A DNA stretch of 49,294 bases from Tolypothrix bouteillei VB521301 (GTDB lineage: Bacteria > Cyanobacteriota > Cyanobacteriia > Cyanobacteriales > Nostocaceae), in the NCBI RefSeq assembly GCF_000760695.4, contig NZ_JHEG04000001.1, forward strand, positions 586,295-635,588. The letters are read 5' to 3'. A model generated the notes under the pieces. The model was given only the letters and a program-made list of their open reading frames with translations. It ran no database searches and had not been told where the DNA came from. The position numbers were made by a program, and so were the translations under genes. Shown here piece after piece: positions 9,959 to 18,699 of the stretch (within the stretch, counting starts at the first letter, position 1; every line of letters starts with the position of its first letter).

Positions 9959-10606
9959 GTGTTTTTTTTCCTTATAAATAAATTATTTGCAGATAACCTG
10001 CTGTTTTTTTTGAGTAAGTGTTCATATTTGGTTTCACATTTATTGATTCAATTATGCATATACTATTTCCGGATTTACATGAATTTCCATATAAATCTTT
10101 AAAAGAATGTATAAAATCAAGCTACCTTCACAAAGTAGCTGTAGCATTTTTAATATTGTCTAACCGTATAAAAACAAATTTTTTTTCTAAAAATTTAAAT
10201 ATTCTTTATAGAAATTCCTCCTGATAAACTAAATATTGAGGTTGTCAAGCTTTTTTCTTTACAAAACTTCTTAAGAACTTTAACGAATAAAGTACTAATA
10301 CTTAAAATTTTAAGGTAAAAATAGTACTGCGTATTTTTTGAAATTGAAGTGCCAATTGTAAAGCTAATTTTGAACTACTGATATCAAGTTTAAAGTTAAC
10401 TTTATAAATAATTTCTCAAAAAGCTTTTTAAAAAAGCTAATAATATTGCTGTCATTTCCTTGATAGAAAAAGATTATATTTAAGTGTGATTTCAATCACA
10501 GCAGCGAGGAAATTTATTTGTTCAAAAAATGCCTTTCTATTTTCGATAAATATCTTTTTTAATAGAAAAATAGAGAAGTTGGGGGTTAGAAAGGAGTGAC
10601 GTCAGA
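9959..10606. other. AT-rich intergenic region
   Basis: About 650 very AT-rich bases. A 68-codon plus-strand frame (10018-10224) has no plausible ribosome binding site and an A/T-driven composition; I regard it as non-coding. The notable element is the palindrome at 10485-10500. Confidence 0.5.
10485..10500. promoter_or_regulatory. Perfect CRP-type operator palindrome
   Basis: TGTGATTTCAATCACA is a perfect 16-bp inverted repeat that fits TGTGA-N6-TCACA, the consensus of CRP-family proteins (SyCRP1 in cyanobacteria). It lacks the GTA-N8-TAC of NtcA. It is 107 bases upstream of a short plus-strand ORF with a good ribosome binding site, and about 530 bases upstream of the divergent exported-protein gene. 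Confidence 0.5.
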
Positions 10607-10660
10607 ATGAAGCTAGCTATGCTGAAAGCAGAGGACAGCTTGCTAACTTATCAGTCATGA
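10607..10660 (+). CDS. Tiny ORF with strong ribosome binding site (candidate leader peptide)
   Basis: A 17-codon frame, MKLAMLKAEDSLLTYQS, is preceded by AAAGGAG at about 9 bases, one of the better ribosome binding sites in the window. Its TGA overlaps the ATG of a second tiny frame (ATGA), suggesting translational coupling. No family is recognised. Alternatives are a frameshifted small gene or an untranslated RNA. Weak evidence. Confidence 0.25.
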   Translation: MKLAMLKAEDSLLTYQS

Positions 10661-10731
10661 ATTACTGGTGGTTACCGATCGCTGGTGAATCGAGTCCGAC
10701 AGACAAATCTTTTGCACTCTGGGAACCATAG
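10657..10731 (+). CDS. Tiny coupled ORF, Trp-rich
   Basis: A 24-codon frame beginning MNYWWLPIAG and ending SFALWEP, coupled by ATGA to the preceding frame. After the TAG stop the same frame runs on with PAAVRKRL to a TAA at 10756-10758, so a longer ancestor may have been interrupted. Composition is unlike random AT-rich spacer (three Trp, few Lys/Ile/Asn). It could be a small-protein gene remnant. Weak evidence. Confidence 0.2.
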   Translation: MNYWWLPIAGESSPTDKSFALWEP

Positions 10732-10773
10732 CCTGCAGCAGTGCGAAAGCGTCTTTAATAGGAGATAGGGTTA

Positions 10774-11943
10774 TCAATCCCCGAGCGCCGTCAAAGCTTC
10801 TACTAATTTCTGAATATGTTCGAGTTTGTGAGTAGCCATCACAGAAATCCGTATCCGACTGGTGGGAACGGTAGGGGGACGAATAGCAGGAGCAAAAATG
10901 CCATAAGATTTAAGATGCTCTCCCACTTTTAGAGCATCGCCTGCATTTGACAATTGAAAGCACAAGATGGGTGACTCAGAAGGTAGCAATTTCAAATTGG
11001 GTAGGTGTCGTTGCACTTCTTGTTTAAGGTAAGCAACGTTTTGCCATAATTGGATACGACGTGGGGGTTCCTCCAAAACTATTTTTAGTGCGGCTAGCGC
11101 TGCTGCAGTATCAGCAGGTGACAGTGCTGTAGTATAAATCCAACTAGGGGCGCGGTTTCTCAAGTAATCTATTAAAGTTGCACTTCCTGCTACATAGCCG
11201 CCCAAACTACCCAAGGCTTTACTTAAAGTGCCAATTTGAATTAACTGTTTTCCCCCACACCCAAAATGTTCAACGCAACCCGCACCAGTTTCTCCAAGCA
11301 CTCCAGTTGCATGGGCTTCATCTAAAAGCAACATACAACCAAATTGGTCAGCTAGCTCTAAAAGTGCAGGTAAAGGACACAAATCGCCATCCATGCTAAA
11401 GACACTATCGCTGAGAATTAGGCAACGTCGGTAGTTTTGGCGAGATTGACTCAATTGAATTTTTAAATCTTCAACATTACAGTGGCGGTATTCTATGATG
11501 GCAGCACCACTGAGACTTGCTCCATTTTTTAGGCTCGAATGGTTGTATTGATCCGATAAAATTAAATCTCGCTTGCCCACGAGTGCATTGATAACACCCA
11601 AGTTTGTTAAATAACCCGAACTGAAAACGACTGCATCTTCTGTTTGTTTGAGGAATGCGATCGCTTCTTCTAAATCTCGATGTAGTTGGCGATGTCCGCT
11701 CAGTAACCTCGAACCAGTGCTACCAGTACCAAATTCTTTCAATGCTGCTGCTGCTGCCATCACGAGGCGTTCATCACCAGCTAGCCCTAAATAATCATTA
11801 CTGGCAAAATTTATTACCTCTCGTCCTTCTAGAACAACTGTGGCACCGGGGCGACTTTGAATAGTTTGTACGGTACGATACCAGTCAGCACGGTGAATAG
11901 TTTCTAGAGATTGTTCCAACCACGAATAGGGGTTACCAGACAT
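10774..11943 (-). CDS. bioF: 8-amino-7-oxononanoate synthase (BioF)
   Basis: PLP-dependent enzyme that condenses pimeloyl-ACP/CoA with L-alanine in biotin synthesis. Seen: the PLP-lysine segment [17 protein letters not shown], the aspartate motif [29 protein letters not shown] near the N-terminus and STGSRLLSG. From the ATG at 11943 ([13 protein letters not shown]) the protein is 389 aa, the usual size. The open frame extends upstream to 12057, but that extra 38-residue stretch does not resemble the family. Close relatives (2-amino-3-ketobutyrate ligase, serine palmitoyltransferase) share the fold, but BioF fits best. No other bio gene is adjacent. Confidence 0.88.
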   Translation of the reverse strand: MSGNPYSWLEQSLETIHRADWYRTVQTIQSRPGATVVLEGREVINFASNDYLGLAGDERLVMAAAAALKEFGTGSTGSRLLSGHRQLHRDLEEAIAFLKQTEDAVVFSSGYLTNLGVINALVGKRDLILSDQYNHSSLKNGASLSGAAIIEYRHCNVEDLKIQLSQSRQNYRRCLILSDSVFSMDGDLCPLPALLELADQFGCMLLLDEAHATGVLGETGAGCVEHFGCGGKQLIQIGTLSKALGSLGGYVAGSATLIDYLRNRAPSWIYTTALSPADTAAALAALKIVLEEPPRRIQLWQNVAYLKQEVQRHLPNLKLLPSESPILCFQLSNAGDALKVGEHLKSYGIFAPAIRPPTVPTSRIRISVMATHKLEHIQKLVEALTALGD

Positions 11944-12085
11944 ACTAAACAGAGGGGTGTTTGTTTTCCCCTCCAAGATAAAATAAGATTGGTGCAAACT
12001 ACGACACAAAACGTCGTTCCTAAGTGTTTTAACAACAAAAAACTTCAGTAAAACCAACTGAGGTCATTGGGAGCGTCTCACCGAC

Positions 12086-12117
12086 GGCGATTGCCTCCGG
12101 CACGCTTCGCGAACGCC
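12086..12117. repeat. Interspersed GC-rich cyanobacterial repeat
   Basis: GGCGATTGCCTCCGGCACGC followed by TTCGCGAACGCC is a GC-rich island in an AT-rich spacer. It resembles the palindromic GCGATCGCC...GCGAACGCC repeats scattered in Nostocales genomes. The GCGTTCGC/GCGAAC words give it self-complementarity. Confidence 0.55.
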
Positions 12118-12200
12118 ACTCGTTACGAATAAAACAAACAAGTAAAATTTCCTTTCTTTGTGCCCATTTGAACGTAAAGACTTGAAGCATGACCTTGGAA

Positions 12201-12590
12201 TCAAGCCAGAGTTGGAGGACAGTAGCCCAACCCATTGATAAATTGTTCTCGAAATGCTCTAATATCCTCAGGTTGTGGGCTGCCATGAGAAACGACAGCA
12301 ACTTGGTATCGATGCATAACTTCAACCGGATGATATCCAACTTCCAAACTTTCCAAAGCCATGCTGACGCGCTTTGATGGGGAGTGAGGAGTTCCTATTT
12401 CATTCAAGAAAGCCTTGAGATCTCCATCTAACTGAGGAGGGATAGAAGATCTTAGTTTAATTTTAATAACCCAGCCATCAATTTGACTGATTACAGTAAT
12501 AAAGCTAACAGAGATTTGCGGTTTCCCACGTAGGAATTCAACGAGCCTCAGTGTGAGGGTAGTATTCGCTAAATAGTAAAGGTATTCCAT
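12201..12590 (-). CDS. Conserved hypothetical protein
   Basis: 129 aa from ATG 12590 (MEYLYYLANTTLTLRLVEFL). The frame is open from a TTG at 12614, but the ATG is more convincing. It is soluble, with no signal or membrane segment. The composition and a patterned sequence (SFITVISQIDGWVIKIKL, SMALESLEVGYHPVEVMHRY) look like a genuine globular protein. I recall similar cyanobacterial hypothetical proteins but can name no function. It lies upstream of bioF on the same strand, separated by about 257 bases and a repeat, so probably not in its operon. Confidence 0.65.
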   Translation of the reverse strand: MEYLYYLANTTLTLRLVEFLRGKPQISVSFITVISQIDGWVIKIKLRSSIPPQLDGDLKAFLNEIGTPHSPSKRVSMALESLEVGYHPVEVMHRYQVAVVSHGSPQPEDIRAFREQFINGLGYCPPTLA

Positions 12591-12776
12591 AACAGTGCCC
12601 GGTAAAGAAACCAATTCGCCGTTTTGAATTGGGGTTGGTTAACTTTAAAATTAGGAAAACAATTTGAGGAACTTGTGGGGATCTCGCATTCTCGAGTAGA
12701 AGGATTGTGATTCTTGAACCCACCGTGTAAACAGCTTTCCTTGTAAAGGGAACTGATGTACTACTATAAGCTGATA

Positions 12777-12819
12777 AGCGCAAAGACGGTATGTGCTCAA
12801 CACGTACCGTCTTTGCGCT
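12777..12819. other. Strong 15-bp stem-loop
   Basis: AGCGCAAAGACGGTA (12777-12791) and TACCGTCTTTGCGCT (12805-12819) are perfect inverted repeats around a 13-nt loop that can add GTG/CAC pairs. There is no T-run on either side, so it is not a typical intrinsic terminator. It lies between two minus-strand genes (36 bases after the end of the small membrane protein gene) and could act as a 3' stabiliser, attenuator or protein site. Confidence 0.6.
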
Positions 12820-12855
12820 AACTGTAGCATTCGGCAAAGTATCGCGTACCTGTAA

Positions 12856-13146
12856 TTAATTTTCTATTTCATGTTGTTGAGAATTTTGAAGAGCGGGAGA
12901 ATTAGGGGAGATGGAATAAGGGTACTCAAGTGATGAATCTAAGTGGGCTTGGGGAGTCTGTTCTAAAGTTGCTTCACCAATAGCACAACTGAAGTATGAT
13001 TCAAAAAGTTTGTCGTAGTTGGATGCAACCGCTAAAAATGCTCCCCCCAAAATATATATAGGTAAAGGTAACTGAAATTCTTTGATCCAGTCAAAAAACT
13101 CTGCTAGAGCAAACAGTACTAAAAAGCAAGCCAACCAGACTCTCAT
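12856..13146 (-). CDS. Small membrane protein, unknown function
   Basis: 96 aa. There are two hydrophobic segments: residues 1-16 (MRVWLACFLVLFALAE) and about 26-43 (LPLPIYILGGAFLAVASN). A polar C-terminal tail ends SQQHEIEN. The ATG is clear and the frame is uninterrupted. No family recognised with certainty; it resembles small cyanobacterial membrane proteins of unknown role. It is followed by a strong stem-loop. Confidence 0.6.
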   Translation of the reverse strand: MRVWLACFLVLFALAEFFDWIKEFQLPLPIYILGGAFLAVASNYDKLFESYFSCAIGEATLEQTPQAHLDSSLEYPYSISPNSPALQNSQQHEIEN

Positions 13147-13341
13147 GCCTCTATCCTAGAATTACAACAACTTCACTTATTGTAATTGAGGCTTAATAAA
13201 CACATCCGACAAGCCGAGTCAAAAAATAGGAACTTTGTTTTAGGTTAATTTTTCTTGCAGTTTATAGAATGATTACCGTATAGTGGTATACACAAAATAC
13301 AGAGTGCGAGATGTAGAATCTATAAGCCTATAAAACTTGGC

Positions 13342-13611
13342 TCACGTAAGTGCAAGACTAAACACAGAAACCATAACAAGAACGGGAATAACCGTACTAA
13401 ACTTGAGTTTCCTTGTCTTAAGCATTTCAACACAATGCACCGGGATAACAAAAGGCCATAGAGCGGTTGTGATGATAAATATAATGAACGATAAGAACTT
13501 ATCTTCTGGAGAAGAATGGGGATGGCGGAGACTGAACTTTAACCAACTCATAAAAAAATAGGCTGTCATTAAAAGGTAACCAATAACTATTGCAAGTTGC
13601 ATCTTGTTCAC
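13342..13611 (-). CDS. Small membrane protein, unknown function
   Basis: About 89 aa. Hydrophobic stretches lie near the N-terminus (MQLAIVIGYLLMTAYFFMSWL), in the middle (FLSFIIFIITTALWPFVIPV) and at the C-terminus (FSTVIPVLVMVSVFSLAL), giving three probable membrane helices. The frame opens with GTG at 13620, but GGAG is spaced properly (8 bases) for the GTG at 13611, so I place the start there; ATG 13602 is possible. A plus-strand frame over the same bases looks like a shadow. Function unknown. Confidence 0.55.
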   Translation of the reverse strand: MNKMQLAIVIGYLLMTAYFFMSWLKFSLRHPHSSPEDKFLSFIIFIITTALWPFVIPVHCVEMLKTRKLKFSTVIPVLVMVSVFSLALT

Positions 13612-13620
13612 TGCTGGCAC

Positions 13621-14462
13621 TCCTTTAGTTGTACAGGATTCAGAAATAAAAAGTTAACTCTGCTATTAGAGAGACTGATGCTAGAAGTTAGCAAATAAGG
13701 GATATACGTCAGAATTAAGCGCTGACTATTTACTTATTATTCATCTAAATATTAATATATCGATTGAAACCTCTCAAACCGTAGTTACACTTATTTTTCA
13801 GACTTTTCCTGGGTTTCCGGAATTTTACTGATTCATCATCACAACCTGATTTTTGTATTTTTATTTATTAAACGGATATTATAGTTAATCGTAACAATCT
13901 TATTTGTGTTGTTATCTATATTTTTAAAATTTTCTAAAGAAAATTCATATATCGTAAGTTAAGTAGAGGTAAACTCCTCAGACTTAAGAGATAAGTTTTA
14001 ACAGTATTGGGCGAGCGGCGAACTGTACTGAACGACTCCCTTTTCGCTCTAAAATTACTGATTTTTGTGGCGTGGGCGATAACTACCGAGCCCTATAAAG
14101 CCTTATATTAAGCCCGGTTAAAGACTTATTATAAAGACCGCAGCTTTGTAGGGTGTAGGGTGCAGGGAGAAAGAAGATTTTAAGCTTTTGCACATATCTC
14201 CTTTTTTATAACTAATTACCCGGACATGATATGACAGGTCATCTTCTGATAGGAAGGGAGGAGTATAAAGCTTTTAGTATAATCCATGACTAATTTACCA
14301 AAACTTATTAAAACCCGGTTTTTTAAAAAACCAGGTTTTGCAAAGCAGCACGTTTTATGTTTAATGATGTCTTTTCACTTAAAACAAAGGAGATATGTTA
14401 GCTGTTTCTCGCTAAATAACAGAAAACAGTCAAAAGGTGTGAGATCTGCTACAAACGGGAAC
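13621..14462. other. Intergenic region, no gene recognised
   Basis: About 840 bases, mostly AT-rich, with no convincing ORF. A plus-strand frame at 14286-14480 is interrupted by a palindrome and lacks a ribosome binding site. It contains the long inverted repeat at 14310-14339. Confidence 0.5.
14310..14339. terminator. Palindromic stem, possible terminator of the NYN gene
   Basis: AAAACCCGGTTTTTT and AAAAAACCAGGTTTT form a 15-bp stem with one C/A mismatch and essentially no loop. The T-tracts fall within the arms. It lies 124 bases past the stop of the minus-strand NYN-domain gene and could terminate it; no plus-strand gene precedes it. Confidence 0.4.
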
Positions 14463-15137
14463 TCAAAAATTAGAATTTGATAACGGGCGGTAGCTATAGC
14501 AAGAATTGGTGTCTTTCTGTATGTATTGTTTGAGATGCTCTATGTCAACAAAGTAGTCAGCAACATCAATTAAACTATCGCTTGTCATTGCTCGTATGCT
14601 AACAACTTCAACTCGAATTCCCTGATAAGTCAGAGCATTGACAGCATATGCTAAATCTCCATCACCACTCACTAACACCGCAGTATCGTAATAAGGAGCT
14701 AAATTTAGCATATCTACAGCAATTTCTACGTCCAAATTAGCTTTTTTGGAACCATCGGGAAGTAAAATGAGATCTTTACTGACTACACGATAACCATTTC
14801 GTCGCATCCACAGCAAAAAACCCTGTTGTTTCTCGTTATTGCGATCCATACCAGTGTAGAAAAAAGCACGCAAAAGCCTTGCATTCTCTGTTAAACAACA
14901 AAGCAATTTTGCATAATCAATTTCAATGTTAAGTTGTAAACCTGCATGGAATAAGTTGGAACCATCTATAAAAATAGCAACTCGACCGCGATCGGAATTA
15001 CCAAAAATGTATTTATCAAATGTCATATCTGAAAATTTGAGATCGTTCTCTTTATTATCACTTTGCCAATTTGATTTGTCTTTTTCTTTGATTAATCGGT
15101 ATTGATTTTTTTCTTTGTTAAAAGCTGATATATTCAT
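14463..15137 (-). CDS. NYN domain protein (LabA/DUF88 family)
   Basis: 224 aa, soluble. The NYN/PIN-like ribonuclease fold spans about 50-210. VAIFIDGSNLFHAG carries the first acidic residue (Asp58). KKANLDVEIAVDML and LVSGDGDLAYAV carry the other conserved acidic residues, so the metal-binding site appears complete. LabA, the best-known cyanobacterial relative, acts in clock output in Synechococcus; whether this paralogue does so is unknown. The N-terminal 50 residues are polar and variable. GAGG lies about 8 bases before the ATG. It stands alone between two long spacers. Confidence 0.82.
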   Translation of the reverse strand: MNISAFNKEKNQYRLIKEKDKSNWQSDNKENDLKFSDMTFDKYIFGNSDRGRVAIFIDGSNLFHAGLQLNIEIDYAKLLCCLTENARLLRAFFYTGMDRNNEKQQGFLLWMRRNGYRVVSKDLILLPDGSKKANLDVEIAVDMLNLAPYYDTAVLVSGDGDLAYAVNALTYQGIRVEVVSIRAMTSDSLIDVADYFVDIEHLKQYIQKDTNSCYSYRPLSNSNF

Positions 15138-16095
15138 TTATACCTCGTAATTACCAATTTGATAAATTTCTCAGAAATGTTCATTTTGAGTGCAAGGTAA
15201 AAGTAATAAGTAGGACATGAAACTTAAAGTATTTTATCCTTCTTCTACATTTTACCTCTTTTTTCTTATTTGCCTCGGTTTCCTTTAGGCTTTATATAGA
15301 TAGCTGCTTTCTACTCAAGCCACTTGTCCGTTTACCCAATCTTATTGGCGATTCCTCTTGCTCTAATTTTATTTTAAGAAATCAGCTATTCTGAATGTCA
15401 GAAGGTATTTGTGCTGTTTCTAGTGAAAGTCGGAAAAAAGCTAATAGAGTTACTACGCCTTCCTTTTATTTTTCGACCTCAGTAAACTCTAGAGGCTACT
15501 TTATGGTATCGCAAAGTACACATATACTTGTTTTTGTATTAAAAGCTTACAAGATTGACTGCTCATCTCTGTCTTTCTACGGTAAGTGACAGACTACTGT
15601 CAATAGTCTTTTGTAGAAAGGTTTCAACTAGAAAAAACTACTTAGTAAAGCTTTTACTAACTAGAAATTTTTCTACATTTGTCTGTATCTAAATAAAGTA
15701 TTTAATTCATTGTTAGCAAATAACTCAAGCACATTTTTTATATGTCATAATTTTTATTTCCCTAATTTTTTAGTTAAATCTTTTAAACAACTTCTTCAAA
15801 ATTATTAATAAAACGAGGTTTATGTAAAGAGTTTCGGAGTGTAGCATTTCTCCTTTTCTTGCAATTGGTTTGCAATTGATGGAGTAGAAACCGCAAATTC
15901 TGTATCTTGAGGGGGCATTTAAATTATGCCTTAGAATAAAGTAGCAGACCACAAAAGATAGGGAAAGTACCTACTCTAATCAATAATGTGCGTCAAACGA
16001 GTGTTAAAAATACTCATTCATTGCAAAGGTTGCCTAAATTGTATCAAACCTTTCTTCAATGTCAACTAAAATTCAAAAAGAACTATTAGTAAAGC
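15138..16095. other. Intergenic region, no gene recognised
   Basis: About 960 AT-rich bases between the NYN gene and the kinase gene. Short frames at 15395-15589 (+) and 15770-15952 (-) have no ribosome binding site or recognisable sequence. No clear hairpin, tRNA or repeat was seen. Confidence 0.5.
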
Positions 16096-17610
16096 TTATC
16101 TTGTTGGCAAACGCAAAGTAAAAGCAGTCTGACCGACTGGTGTTGGGTCAAGAGTTAAGTCCCCACCGTGATATCTCGCAATTTCCCTCGCTAGACTCAG
16201 CCCCAATCCTACACCATCAACTTTACGCGTTCTGGCAGGATCGCCGCGATAGAAACGGTCAAAAATTCGTTCGCGATCGCCAGGTAGGATGTTTTGAGAG
16301 GAATTGCTAATCGTGACAAACACAGTTCCAGCTTGCTGGTAACCGTGAATTTTTATCCAACCTTCTGGAAGATTGTATTTGATAGCGTTACTGAGGAGGT
16401 TTTGTAAACTTTGAGTGAGTAAATCGCGATCGCCCCAAGCACGCAATTCAGGGGGAAATGATGTTTGAACGTGTAAGTGCGGTGCAAGCAATTCTATATC
16501 TTCCGTCATTTCAATTAAGAGTTGAGATATATCTACCTCTACTTGATGCAAACTCATTTGCCCGGTATCAGCTAGAGACAGCAGTAACAGTTTACGCACG
16601 ATCCCGCTAAAACGCTGTACCTCGTCTAACAAATTACTCAAATTTTGTTGGATTTGAGAACCAGGTTCTGCTTGTTGCAAAGTTTGTTCTAACTCGCCTT
16701 GCAAGATAGCGAGTGGGGTTTTCAATTCGTGAGCAGCGTCCGCACTAAAACGAGACGCTTGTTTAAAACTGCGTTCGAGGCGTTCCAACATCTGGTTAAA
16801 CACTTCAATCAACTTGACAAATTCAACATCAGTTGTACCAAGAGGAACCCTTTGATCCAGCCCTTTGACAGTTACCTGCTCAATGGCTTTATTGAGTCTC
16901 CGAATGGAATGCAAGGTACTACCAGATATCAACCATGCACCTCCGGCGACTAAAAGAAGCGCACCAGGTATTGACACGAGGAAGATGTTGCGGATCGCAA
17001 CCATTTCTCGATCGACAGCGTTTAAGCTGACTGCGATCGCAACTAAGGTATGCGGAAAAGTGACTGCACCAATACGCCAGGTTCCCTCTGTTGTTTGTTG
17101 GGTGACAAATCGTGGAGGGGGAGGTGGTTCACCTAAAGAACGACGATAACGCCGTGGCGGGAAAGCGCCCGCCTTTGGCGATCGCGATTCTTCTGGTGGA
17201 GGTTGTTGTTCTCTTTGTGGAGATAGAGGATTTTCCCTATCTGGCGGTGGAGGTACGCGAAAAAAATGGGGACGAGGAGACCACAAGTTGTTGGTTTTCA
17301 ATCCAACCGACCAGGAATGAGATTGGTAAAGGATGGAACCATTTCTGTCCATTACTAAAAGTGCAACAGGCGTTTCTGCATCAGTTTTCAATTCGCGTTG
17401 TATAAAACTTTCATAAGACTGCCACCGATGGTAAAATCGCGGGCTAGCTACTAGAAATAGGCGATTTTCTAATTGTGCATCAAGGCGGCTGCGTTTGGCA
17501 TCAGAAATTTGCCACCAAGCAGTTACCCCAAATCCAATGAGGGTACTGCCAGCAAGGGCGGCAGATAATAGAGCAATTCGGAGACGAAACGAACGAAGTT
17601 GCACGATCAA
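16096..17610 (-). CDS. Two-component sensor histidine kinase
   Basis: 504 aa membrane kinase. TM1 is at about 12-34 (IALLSAALAGSTLIGFGVTAWW). A periplasmic domain of about 170 aa contains an unusual Pro-rich stretch (118-167, RVPPPPD to EPPPPPRF). TM2 is at about 208-231, followed by HAMP, HisKA with FSADAAHELKTPLAI (His294), and HATPase with NLLSNAIKY, FDRFYR and GVGLGLSLAREI. The G1 box is weak (ISNSSQNILPGDRERIF lacks DxGxG), a variation seen in some OmpR-type kinases. TTG 17610 overlaps the regulator stop codon; GTG 17604 is an alternative start. Partner of the response regulator immediately upstream. Layout resembles cyanobacterial metal/redox systems (NrsRS/RppAB-like); the ligand is unknown. 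Confidence 0.88.
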   Translation of the reverse strand: MIVQLRSFRLRIALLSAALAGSTLIGFGVTAWWQISDAKRSRLDAQLENRLFLVASPRFYHRWQSYESFIQRELKTDAETPVALLVMDRNGSILYQSHSWSVGLKTNNLWSPRPHFFRVPPPPDRENPLSPQREQQPPPEESRSPKAGAFPPRRYRRSLGEPPPPPRFVTQQTTEGTWRIGAVTFPHTLVAIAVSLNAVDREMVAIRNIFLVSIPGALLLVAGGAWLISGSTLHSIRRLNKAIEQVTVKGLDQRVPLGTTDVEFVKLIEVFNQMLERLERSFKQASRFSADAAHELKTPLAILQGELEQTLQQAEPGSQIQQNLSNLLDEVQRFSGIVRKLLLLSLADTGQMSLHQVEVDISQLLIEMTEDIELLAPHLHVQTSFPPELRAWGDRDLLTQSLQNLLSNAIKYNLPEGWIKIHGYQQAGTVFVTISNSSQNILPGDRERIFDRFYRGDPARTRKVDGVGLGLSLAREIARYHGGDLTLDPTPVGQTAFTLRLPTR

Positions 17611-18284
17611 GACTCTGGCTTACAAAAACGATACCCAACTCCCCGCACACTTTCAATCCCATCCGAGCCGCCAATCAAGTCTATTTTTTTGCGGATTCTT
17701 TGAATACATACATCAACTACATTTGTATTGGGGTTAAAATCATATCCCCAAACATGTTCTAAAATTTGCGTGCGAGTAAGAACTCTTCCGGGAGAACGCA
17801 TCAAGTATTCCAAAAGGTTGAACTCGCGAGTCGTGAGTTCCACAACCTGCTGATTGCAGGTGACTTCTCGCGTAATGCGATCCAATTTAATTGAACCGAC
17901 GCAAAGTAGGTTTTGGCGATCGCCAGTACTTCGACGGATCACAGCATGAATGCGAGCAACCAACTCTTCCACAAAAAAGGGTTTGGCAATGTAGTCATCG
18001 GCTCCAAGGTTAAGCCCTTCAAGTCGGTCATCTAGTTCATTACGAGCTGTCAGTAAAATGACTGGTACATTCCGCCCTGCGCGACGCAAATGTTTAAGGA
18101 TAGAAAGCCCATCCTTACCCGGTACCATAATATCCAGTATGAGGGCATCGTACTGATTCTCCATGGCGCGAATATATCCCTCATCACCATTATCACAGTA
18201 ATCTACAACAAATCCCTGTTCTTTCAACCCAGCTTGAACAAAATTGGCAATTTTTGACTCATCTTCAACAAACAGGACGTTCAT
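17607..18284 (-). CDS. OmpR/PhoB-family response regulator
   Basis: 225 aa. Complete receiver with FVEDE acidic pair (Glu7/Asp8), phosphoacceptor Asp51 (LILDIMVPG), Thr79 and Lys101 (YIAKPF), then a winged-helix DNA-binding domain ending in ESVRGVGYRF. First gene of a two-gene operon with the overlapping kinase. Upstream on the minus strand, two copies of TAAGAAT lie 16 bases apart (18323-18345), and TAAGAAATTCTTA (18317-18329) is palindromic. These are candidate self-regulation sites but unproven. It is divergent from the lipoprotein-HlyD genes, which are its most likely targets. Confidence 0.93.
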   Translation of the reverse strand: MNVLFVEDESKIANFVQAGLKEQGFVVDYCDNGDEGYIRAMENQYDALILDIMVPGKDGLSILKHLRRAGRNVPVILLTARNELDDRLEGLNLGADDYIAKPFFVEELVARIHAVIRRSTGDRQNLLCVGSIKLDRITREVTCNQQVVELTTREFNLLEYLMRSPGRVLTRTQILEHVWGYDFNPNTNVVDVCIQRIRKKIDLIGGSDGIESVRGVGYRFCKPES

Positions 18285-18699
18285 ATAATTTAAATTTTAG
18301 ATTTTAAATATTACATTAAGAAATTCTTATTTTCTCTGATTCTTACCTAAATAGCTGTCAACTTTTTTCGGATCGATCTAACCTTCTAGCACACTTTTAT
18401 TACCTATTGAAATTACAAAACTGTAATTTAGATGTGCGGGAAGCTGTCATTTAAGGCTGGCTCAATACAAATATCACCACATCCAGTAGGGATACGAGCA
18501 ACGGGGTAAGGGAAATCTTTCTCTTCCCCGATTACCTAGCAACGCCAATTGTCTTCCTCTTACATTCTAAGAAACGATTGTGTACTCCCATACAGCAGAA
18601 ACGATCGACTTGAGGACTGGGGATTGAATGCGAGGCATTAATCACCAACCTTAAATCCCTGAATTTGTTAACTTTACATTTCTTGAAAAATTAACTTTT
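18285..18699. other. Divergent promoter region
   Basis: About 415 bases between the minus-strand regulator/kinase operon and the plus-strand lipoprotein gene. Direct repeats of ATTCTTA at 18323 and 18339 are plausible regulator sites. No ORF or RNA gene was seen. Confidence 0.5.

Noticed and set aside
10018..10224. 68-codon plus-strand frame
   Set aside because: Very AT-rich, composition set by base bias, no ribosome binding site, no recognisable sequence.
10581..10770. Possible cobalamin, c-di-GMP or other riboswitch because of GC-rich block with GAGTCCGACAGAC and GGTTACC words
   Set aside because: No known consensus could be completed and no gene follows on the plus strand; kept only as a candidate small-ORF or RNA region.
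12029..12340. 103-codon minus-strand frame
   Set aside because: Overlaps the better-supported gene at 12201-12590 and the bioF upstream region; sequence not protein-like.
13337..13561. 74-codon plus-strand frame
   Set aside because: Opposite the three-helix membrane protein, which has the better ribosome binding site and a clear hydrophobic pattern.
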